This document shows positions 1 to 9,600 of a stretch of 64,000 nt of DNA, piece by piece. The stretch comes from Ifrita kowaldi (lineage: Eukaryota; Chordata; Aves; Passeriformes; Cinclosomatidae). Position 1 is the stretch's first letter, and every line of letters starts with the position of its first letter. A program made the translations under genes and the position numbers. The DNA is taken from assembly GCA_013398055.1 (NCBI GenBank), contig VZRS01006709.1, positions 336,213 through 400,212 on the forward strand. Direction: 5' to 3'. The notes under the pieces were generated by a model. It saw nothing but the letters and a program-made list of their open reading frames with translations. It was not told the DNA's origin and did no database searches.

Positions 1-12
1 CATGTTACGCAA

Positions 13-273
13 GTGTATTTTAGAATAAACAAGTATTCTAAAATACTTGTGCTTTATGTTTTTCCACGTGAAAAGGTGATGGAATGGCAGATCCTGAAGG
101 ATATCTCTATCCAAATGGATGACAAGAAGATGATCAGGAGTAGTCAGCATGGATTCACTAAAGGAAAATCATGCTTGACCAACCTGATTGCATCCTACAA
201 TGGGACAACTACCTGGATGGATGAGAGCAGTGGATATTGTCTACCGTGACTTCAACAAGGATTTCAACACTAT
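13..273 (+). mobile_element. CR1 LINE, reverse-transcriptase part (5' piece)
   Basis: The translation contains KKMIRSSQHGFTKGKSCLTN and further residues characteristic of the CR1 reverse transcriptase. The reading continues past a stop into DNA for the (D)FNKDFNT region. The element is decayed and is interrupted at 273 by a solo LTR; its continuation resumes at 913. Confidence 0.85.
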
Positions 274-912
274 TGTCTTGGGGTAACTCCATCATGTATA
301 CCCCCTATCATGGCTTTACGCCAAACAATTAATTTTGTGCCTTTTCTGTGCCCTTAAACTGAGCTTGAGAGGGAAGAAAAAAAAGGACCAAGCAAACTTC
401 AAAGCAGTGTCTCAAGGACACGGAGATACGCTCCTCTGCGTGCTCTGGCTGCAGCAGCACGGGGGGAGCATCCTGCTTGCTTCTTCAGCCAGTTTTTGGG
501 GGTTTTTTTCCCTTCTCTCCCCGGCGTGAGACGGAAAGCTGAACTTTGTTTCCTGGGACTTTGGTTTTTCCCTTCTTCTCTTCTGGACTGTTTCAACAAC
601 ATCAGAACACATTGGGAGAATTTTTCCCGAGGCCCGGGGTGGGTGGGCCCTCGCCGAACCAGCTCCGAGGAGGAGAGAGACCACACCTACAGAAGGACTC
701 TGAAATCTTCCCAGGTTTCTCTCTACAGCGAGAGATTTCATTATTTAGCATTATTATCCTTTTCCTGTGTGTTTGTTAAATAAATAGTTTTTAGCTCTTT
801 CACTTTCCTTCGAGGAAAATTTCCTTTTTCCCGAACCTGGTGGGGGGAAGGGTGGTTGTAACCTGGTTTTCTCTCAGAGGATATATTGCTGGATTTTGGC
901 CAAACCAGCACA
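274..912 (+). mobile_element. Solo LTR of an endogenous retrovirus (ERVL-like), inserted in CR1
   Basis: This 639-base block begins TGTCTTGGGG and ends CCAAACCAGCACA, so it has TG...CA ends. An AATAAA lies near 779 in plus orientation. It is flanked by a 5-base target duplication with one mismatch (ACTAT before, GCTAT after). Removing it together with one duplicate copy restores continuous CR1 sequence, which fixes the borders. The 5-base duplication points to an ERVL-type or gamma-like integrase. No internal retroviral genes are present. The family assignment is from general resemblance to songbird LTRs and needs a repeat library. Confidence 0.75.
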
Positions 913-1928
913 GCTATCTCTCATGATGTGTGTAGTATATGATACAAAATAATTCGTGCTAAAATTTTAAGGATTACAGCATTTTGCAGAGGCTGAGAAA
1001 GCACAAGCAAGTGACCGCCAGAATTGTGCTNAGGGACACATGCCTCCTCAACAAGTTCACTGATAACACGAAGCTGGGAGGAGTGGCCAATACCCCAGAG
1101 GGCTGTGCAGCCCTTCAGAAGGACCTTGACAAGCTGGAGGAATCAGTAGAGAGGACCTGTCTGAAGTTCAACAAAAGCCAATGCATGGTCCTGCACCTGG
1201 GGAGGAACAACCCCAGGCACCAGCACAGGCTGGGGGTGACCTGCTGGAAAGCAGCTCTGTGGAGAAGAACATGGGGGTGCTGGTGGATAACAAGCTGTCC
1301 ATGAGCCAGCAGTGTGCCCTGGGGGCCAAGAAGGCCAATGGGATCCTGGGGTACATTAGGAAGAGCATTGCCAGGAGGGTGAGTGAGGTGATCCTGACCC
1401 ACTACTCAGCCCTGGTGAGGCACATCTGGAGTGCTGTGTCCAGGTCTGGGCTCCTGAGTACAAGACAGACATGGAGCTCCTGGATCGGGTTGAGCACAAG
1501 GTGATAAAGATGATGAGAGGCCTGGAGCATCTCTCTTATAAGGAAAGGTTGAGGGAGCTGAGCCTCTTCAGCCTGTGGAGAAGTGAAGATTGAGAGAGGA
1601 TCTTACCACTGCACAGACATATCTGAAGGGAGGGTGTCAGAGGATGGATCCAGACTCTTCTCAGTGTTTAGCAATAGGACAAGAGAAATGAGCAGAAACT
1701 GATGCACAGGAAGTTCCACTTGAACATGAGCAAGAACTTCTTTACTGTGCAGGTGACTGTGCACTGGAACAGGTTGTCCAGAGAGGTTGTGGAGTCTCCC
1801 TCTCTGGAGATATTCACAAGCCATATGGACATAATTCTGAGTAACACACTGTAGGGCACCCTGCTGGAGCAGAGGTTGGACTAGGTATCCTCCAGTGATC
1901 CCTTCCAACCTTACCTATTCTGTGATTG
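913..1928 (+). mobile_element. CR1 LINE, 3' part (continuation)
   Basis: The sequence resumes with CTATCTCTCATGATGTG of the CR1 polymerase region, has a less clear stretch at 931-1000, then continues through DNTKLGGVANTPEGC and MSQQCALGAKKANGILG to the 3' UTR. It ends at ...CCTTCCAACCTTACCTATTCTGTGATT, the usual CR1 tail. Frames change several times, so the copy is dead. A single N lies at 1031. Confidence 0.88.
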
Positions 1929-3511
1929 TATCTCATACAACATTCTCATTCAACAGATACTCCTTAGTAGGGTATACTCCAATTCCAACCTTAAACGTAA
2001 AAGGAAAAAAAATATATATATGCAAAGAAAAGTCAATCTTTCTGAGTGCTCTGTTAAGAATATAGAATACGGCAGAAGATAAACCCCCTGGCATTCCAGC
2101 TGGTCCGGGGAGATCAGAGGGGCTGGGTGCTTCAGCCGCTGGACGCCCGGCGTCACCACGACTGGCGGACATGTATCCCCTTGTTTCCGAGAGCAGCGTT
2201 CCCCGCCTCCCAGGGGCAGCGGGCGGCTCCCGCNACGGCTCAAGAGCGGCTCTGACTCCCAGAGCTGCTCCTGGCTACGCGATCCGCGGGCACCTGAGGG
2301 TTGTGTGGTTTTAGGGAAGTGCTCAACAAGGAAAAGAACGTCATGTGCTAATAAACATTCTGTTATTTCAGATTTTGCCGGTGGCTCACACGAAAATACA
2401 TCCTGACCAGGTATCACGTGCCTTTTGTTGTTTCTTGAGTCCTGGCAAGTAGATGTGACATCCTCGTTTAGCACGCCCGCTTCATTTCGAGTTACAGGCT
2501 TTAAAAAGCAGAAACCATTAAGTAACATTAAACCTAACAGAAATTTTGCATAGGGCGAGGAGCTGGTGAACTTTGAGTGTAAAACTTTAAGATGAAAATT
2601 TGTGTTATCCGCCGATGTTGTGACATAAAGCCTGAATGAGCTATGTGTTGTAGGCCATAGATTATATGTAGTTACTTTTCTATGAAAAATGAATTGTCCA
2701 TCTGACCAAAACATCTTTCAAAAAGCATCTGTTCTTCTTGGTAATAAACCATCACTTAGTGAAGCCATTTACATAGCACAATATGAATGCTAGTTTTAAA
2801 GGTAGGTTCATAATAAATGTAATTTGAATGAGCAAAGGTGGAAAAAGAAGACTATAGAAAATAAATTAATTCTGAAAATACCCAGGAATTTTAGGGAACA
2901 TTAATAATTTGAGAATGTTTACGGGGGGGTTTTATCATGATTTGTTTTTCTACTCTTAAACAGACCTAAGTCTTAATTTAAGGAGGTCAGATAAGATCTG
3001 TAACACAGCAAGTATACTACATGAGTCTGTGTACTACATGAGTACCATTGTGGTGGTAGAATGTGCAAAATTCGATGAGGTTAAGCCCTCTCCTTTCTAC
3101 TTGTTAACAATCATTACATGAAAACCTGTGTGAGGCTTCTACTGGAGAAGTCAGTGCTGTGAAAGTAAAAGCGGCGTGTTGTGTCCAGTCCTCTGAAATG
3201 CATTGTTAAAGTAACAGTGATGAGAGAATGCATAAATGAATCACAAGGAGAATAGCGCATTGGGAAGCCCTTTTACAGATTGAAGAGATGTGTTGGTATA
3301 TCACATGCTGTATTTCAGCCTGCTTAACAAGTTCCTAATAAACTGGTTTCTCTGCAATGTACTAAAGAGATTGTTAAATGGGAACTGCATTCTTGGGAGG
3401 CATTTTCAAAACATAGATTACATTATTGTTCATCTCTTTTGCAGATGTTGGTAATAATTTTGTAATATAACAGTTAAATTTTGTTTCCTTGGGTGTCACT
3501 TTCTGTTTCAG
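1929..3511. other. Probable TMEM175 intron with a CpG-rich patch
   Basis: I see no exon here. The 2085-2300 part is strikingly CpG-rich (see separate entry). The rest is AT-rich single-copy-looking DNA. I searched for the TMEM175 segment that should precede 3512 (FSDALLS-type) and did not find it. Confidence 0.5.
2085..2310. promoter_or_regulatory. Small CpG-rich island with an ambiguous base, function unknown
   Basis: About 220 bases are rich in CpG (many CGC, CCGG and GCGG words) inside otherwise AT-rich DNA, with an N at 2234. It could be an alternative first exon or promoter of TMEM175, a regulatory CpG island, or part of a GC-rich repeat. No donor site with a good consensus follows it. 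Confidence 0.35.
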
Positions 3512-3609
3512 AAATTAGGTGAAAGTGTCCAGCAACTTCTTCTAGCAAAAATTGCAGTCTACTTGATGACCTTTTTAATAGTCACAGTGGCATGGGCAGC
3601 TCATGTAAG
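3512..3609 (+). CDS. TMEM175: TMEM175 coding exon (first visible)
   Basis: The acceptor follows a pyrimidine tract ending in CAG, and the reading starts in phase 0 with KLGESVQQLLLAKIAVYLMT. The donor is AG|GTAGGA at 3610, not the earlier GTAAGG at 3605: only the later donor gives the conserved His-Val-Arg-Leu-Phe-Gln across the junction (human HTRLFQ). The exon is 98 bases and ends in phase 2. It encodes the second helix of repeat I. Confidence 0.93.
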
Positions 3610-6600
3610 GTAGGATCACAGTGTTTAAAGTTAAAAGCTAGAAAGTGCAGGAGATAACCATGTCTCTGATACATTTCTGTCTTGCTACCAGACTTCTGAA
3701 ATGTCTTTTGTTGAATAATATTAGAAAATGATTGTAAAGAAATGCTACTCTTACCAGTGAATAGCTACTCTTACACCACTCCATAGTGATACAGAGAAAA
3801 ACAAGCATTACATAGCTTTTAGAGTTACTTTTCATTTTACTTCGAAGTCTAGATGGAATTAGACTTCTAATTATGCTGAAAAACCAGGAATTTGTAACTT
3901 GCATACTCCACAACAAAGGAACTGATACAATTCCAGCTGGGCAAAACTCATCTCTCTGTCCTCAGCAGTACTTGTCACAAATCAATTATAATATTGCAGA
4001 TTCTGAATTTTATGGAGCTGTGGACACCCCCATCTGCTGTGTCTTGGTTTTTAAAAAGAAATTGGCAGGTAGGCATCATACTGGAACCAGGGCAGTTTTT
4101 GTTTGAATTTTGAAATTTACAAATGGTCACTATGCAAGTGGATTGACTGCATTCCAATAAAGGCATACAACCTGTAATTCAATATTTGAAGCTGATCCCT
4201 CACATCCCTGCCTTTATCACAGTGCTTTTCTTCGCTGATAGAAGTAAATATTGAGGTACAGTCTCAGGGTTTTGTGGAGGGTGGTGGGTGCTATTGATTC
4301 TAAGTGACAGTTTTGTGGGTGAGGAGTTTCCTTAACAAAGTCTGGGGACATTTGCAAGGAGAGCTTTTTCTTTGTGTGCTGTCTCTTCTGGAGAAATTAT
4401 TTTAAGCCTTAAAATTTTGAAAATACTCTGCCATTCAAACAGAAACAAGGTTCTTAATAACTGCTCCATGAGTGACTTGGTTATATCTCACTTTTCAGAT
4501 TTTTCTAAGAAATTACTTTCATATTTGAGCTAGATGAGTTTTGGTAGCACCTGGAATACTTGTATTAATTCTGAAGCAAAGGAAATTGGGTTCCCCCATA
4601 CTATCAGAAATGTACAATTTATATGTAGTGTTGTAAAATATATTTTGTGAGTTGACTTGCTCATCATAACCTTACTTTGCCTTGCCTTGCCAGGTTGTTT
4701 CAGGTGATAGAGCATATAGATGATGTCCTGGCTCTTCTAAATCTGGTGAGTCTTGTCAGACAGGCTGGAGGTTTAACCCAGCAGATACAGGTCGCTTTTT
4801 CTTAAGTATGTCTGTGAATTTCCAAAAGTTTCTATTTTAAATAGCGTAACTCTGACGTATTTCCAAGTCAGGAAAATACAAAGATCTTTAGTTTCAAGGT
4901 GACTGATTGATAAGTAGCTTGCTTTTAACTTAAAAATGTTTTACTATAAGCCAATAGAAGCTCTGCAGCAGGTTAGTCTGAAGTTCATCTGAGGGAACTG
5001 AGTATTTTGCTATGTTGTTTTAAACTCTGTTCTCTGAAAGTATGCAACCACACAGCTAATTTAATTTTGTTGGTAAAAGCACTGTTGGAGCTCCATGAGA
5101 TAACACTAGAGGAAATTCTTTTATAAGAATAGCCTAAAACATCTAATTCTTACCTAATGTAGCTTTCAAAGCAATGCATTTCTTTATGCTCTTGTTTGGT
5201 TGGTTGGGTTTTTTTAATTTTACTTTTTTAGATATGAAATATTTGGGATCAGATATTAATGTTCTTGACAAATCAGAAGCACCTATTTAGAAGGTGTGGT
5301 ATATTTAGCATTGCTACTTTAGAAAGAAGTCTATTAAAAACCACAGCAAAACTTTTACCTGGGGTATTGGTGAAAAACTGTAGTGTTTTCTGAAATAAGC
5401 CTGTACAATTCAGATAGAGAACATGGAAGGTGTGTACAAAACTAGCCATTTGTTTTAGTCAAAACTCAGCAACTTCAGAAATGTGGGTGTTTTTCATTAT
5501 GCAGCACAAGCATTGGATCTCTTTGTAAAATACAAAGCAAGCAATACCCTCATTGAAGATGTGTCCAGAAAATACGTAGTGTTTCAATATGCTTTTTTTC
5601 TATTGTAGGCTTGTATGATGATCATAACCTTCTTGCCATATACAGTAAGTAATTTTCTAAAATCTGTCATAAGTTTAAATTAAAGTGTTTGTTTCTTTAT
5701 TTATTTGGAATGACTTTACCAAAGTATTCAGAAACCCAGGAAAGTGTTGTTATAGTATAAACCCTGAATCCATTATCATAGTTAAGTGTTTCTTCTTTAA
5801 AATTCATGAGGCTATTTTATAACCTTCAAATATCGCATGTTTTAGACCTGGCAGAAAATGGGTATTCTGGAACAAAAATTACAGTAATGTAAAGTCATAG
5901 TATCATAGAATCATAGGATAGTTTGGATTGGGAGGGGCCATCAAAGGTCATGTAGTCCAATACCTGCAGAGATCAGGAACGTCTTCAACTAGATGAGGTT
6001 GCTCAAAGCCCCATCCAACCTCACCTTGTCTGTCTCCAGGGACTGGGCAACCTGTGCCAATGTTTCACCACCCTCATTGTAAAAAAATTCCCATTATTTC
6101 TTTTAAAAAAGCAACAAAGTTATCAGATGAGAATTTTGGTAAGATAAATAAAACTGTGTTTCAAACTCTTCCTTATATGGCAGAACATTTTCCTTTTGTA
6201 ATTTAGACCAAGTTTGTGGTGTCACTTCTGACTTGCTCTACAAGGTTGATTCTGGCAGCTGATGGTGCATGTTTAAAATCTGCACAATTTTTGGTCAGAT
6301 GACCTCAAAGGAATATTTGCTGAATATATATTAAATGAATACTATATTAACTGAGTGCTATATTAACAGAACAAAACAGTTGCTTAAAATGCATCTTGAC
6401 TGTTGCATAAGAGAGGCACCTGTTTCTCTATGGATATATATGTTCTACATTTAGTCTGCAAAAAACAAGGCTGTGGTCAGTAAAATGATCTTTATCAGCA
6501 GGAGAACATACTTTTCATTTTGTCTTGAAGATGAAATAATTTTTGGAAAGCTGTCAATGTTACTTTAATACTGCACCTTGCTTTTCTTTTTTTTGTTTTA

Positions 6601-9600
6601 ATCCTCTCCTAAAGAAGCTGCAGAAATTAATACAACAGGGAGCCACGGAGATAGACAAAATATAAGATTCAAAAAGGTATCCTAGTATCAAGAATTTTCA
6701 CAGCTGTGACATGTTGACCAAAACCAGTTAAACTTTACACTCAGGTACAAGCCAGTCTGCAATTACTATGCAGGCACAGTGCCAGAGTGGTTAAGGTTTA
6801 GCACTATCAATGTCAGAGCAAAACCATCGCTCCAGATGCCTTTGGTTGGGATATTAGTTGGTAGAAATTGCATTTAATGGAATTATGATGAAATACAAAT
6901 TGTTACTTAGATTTCTGAGTTTCAGTATTGAATGAAGAGTGCTTTTGTTTGTCTACTGTTATTCCTACATTGCTTCTTAATTAAATATTTGATCTTGTTG
7001 CATTTTTTTCCAGTTTTCCTTAATGGCCTCCTTTCCAGGGGTACCTTTTGGCATCTTCCTGTTCAGTGTCTGTGCTGTTGTCATTGGCCTTATACAGGTA
7101 TTGGAGCTATCCATTTATATTTTCACTTTTAAATAGACTTTCTTGTGTAGAACTGAAATTAAGTTTCTTAGTGAGGGGCATAAATTGCTAAATGTGTTGT
7201 TTGTATAGCATTCTTCTTCAATGTAGTGCCTGTTACGATAATATAGTGCCAGTATGTAAGACGAAAGTTCAGTCATGTGAAGCTGTTTTATGTAACTAAA
7301 TCAGCTGATCTCAAAGTTCACAGGATTCCTTTCCCACTCTTTGTAGAATGCCGTGGGGAAGGAACAATTGACTTTTCCTGCTGAGGTCTTTCTGAGCCGT
7401 GCAGCAGTGGGTGAGGGAACACAGGCTTTCAGCCTCAAGTCCAGCAGCACTCTTTCTCCTGGTGCAGTGCTTTGTCGCTTTCAGTTCCTTATTACAGAGG
7501 TCTTCATTCCTCTTCATTAAGGATCAAAGGTCATGACAGGCTCTGCAGAGGAGACTAAAGTCTTTACATGCAGTGTGTTGTCAAATCTCAGAGTTTCTAC
7601 AACCAGCCTTCCATATGGAAGTGAAGAATAAGTTTTGGAATTTGTTGATTTATAGTTCTATGTCTTGTATTTGAAATGCCGCATATACTTACGTGTAATA
7701 ATTTCAGTAATGCTCTTTTCCTTGCAGGCTGTGATAGTAGCATATGGATTCTATCACCCACACTTACTGAATCAACAGATACAGGAGTCTGAAAATCGGA
7801 ATTTCTATAAACGTCATATCTTAAAGATTATTCTAAGAGGACCAGTTTTATGCTTTTTAGCAGCCATCTTTTCTTTTTTCTTTATTCCTTTGGTAAGTTC
7901 TCCCAGTTAACTGAAAACTTTGATGCAGCAGTTTGTATTAGTTGTCTTTAGGACTGTGTGTGAAAATAATGATGTCTGTGTTATTTGTGCAGACTTTCTC
8001 AGTTGCCAGTTCTGTGGCGTTGTAATCATGACTGCTATTTTGCATTGAATGGTTTTTATCACATGTATCAATCTGTAACCGGATCCATGAATTTGTATCA
8101 TTTAAAAAGAATATTCTGCTACAATACTACTTGCTATGCCTGCTTTTTTTGTTTTAGTAGAGTCTTCTAAACTCTGCCTTAGTATCTTATGCATCAGAAG
8201 TAGTTGAGATAATATGGAAGGTTACGTGAAATAAACACCACATTGCACAAACTGAAGAGAAGTGAATGCAATTGCTGTGCCAACCCAGGGCGTAAGAGCA
8301 AATAGAGTAAGGATACCAGTTAGCCAAGCTGCATCTCAAAAGAAATAGTTTTGGCTACGGCCTGCTTTTACATAGCCTTTTTCTCTTCCATCTTTATTTA
8401 ATGTCAGTGAGTTGCTCCTCCTTACTAATAGCTTTAACTCTTTTTTGGAACCCCTACTCAGTACTGAAGTCTAGTTTTTGAATGTATCCTGAGCTTCCAT
8501 TCCTCTTGTTCTTTAGGAAAAGATGGATTTAACTGAATTTTGAGAAACATTCCACAGGGATTAGCAGTATTTTAAAAATCCCCAAGTTTCTGAGAAATCA
8601 GGTTGCTGTTGATGAAAGGAACGTTTAGGAGTCCAAAGATGAAAAGGTCTAGTTTTATCTGGAAGTATGTTTTCTACTTCTTCCTCATTCTGTTCACTGT
8701 AATTTGGTTGTTTGTTTTTAATATTAACAACAGTGAAATTAGTCTCCAAGTTGCTCCTGTGTGTGCTTAGACCTGTACAAAGCCTCTGAACCACTTCGGA
8801 CCCACCAATGTGTTTTTGTGACACAAACAGTAGAATTTTAGAATACCGTGAATTGGAAGGACCCATAAGGATCATTTGGAATAATTCCTTAGCTTCCAAA
8901 GCAGTTTTTCCAATACTTTCTGTTAGCAGAATTATTTTATAATGCTTCTTTTAGCTTGCTTTATTACTGGTACTAAATTAGCTAGGAAAAAGCAGTACTT
9001 GGTTCCACATGCAGTATTCAGGAGGTTGTGTGTGCAATTCAGCTAAGCCTTTTTTTCTTTCTGAAAGTCAAGATTTGTTTTTCTCAATGTCACTAGATCT
9101 AAGATTGACAGTTATAGTTCCATATTAAAGTTGGAAGGTAATTTGTATTTTGTTAACTATATTTAAGCTGTTCATCTTCTTCTCCAACAGTCTTACGTAC
9201 TTCTTGGACTCGTAATTGTTTTTCCGCATCTCACTCGATTAATTACATGGTGTAAAACCAAAGTTCTTGGTGAGTAACAAAATTCCTAGGCATGTGTTCA
9301 GATTAGGTTGTCAACATATTATGCATACAGCCCAGACTGAAGTAATTTTAGTTCTGCTTTCATTTTCAGTCTCGGAACATAGTGATTTTAGGGTTTATTG
9401 ATGTGCTTCTAAACAGTGTGTCCCTTGCTCCCTGGTTTCCCGTAATTGTGATGTGATTTGTGTAAGGCACAAAACATTTAAAGATCATTTACCCGTGCAA
9501 AACCTTCCTGATTTGTCCTGATAAAGCAAGTGCATGCGGACACACAGAGGTATATGAATGATGGCTGCAGGCCATTTATCCTTTTTGCCTCCCCAAGAGG

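Noticed and set aside
984..1504. Open frames resembling reverse transcriptase
   Set aside because: They are fragments of a decayed CR1 LINE with frame changes, not a host gene.
1950..2714. Long open frame of 254 codons on the minus strand
   Set aside because: It spans the end of a CR1, a CpG patch and an N, shows no domain or family resemblance, and has no splice or homology support. A chance open frame is likelier.
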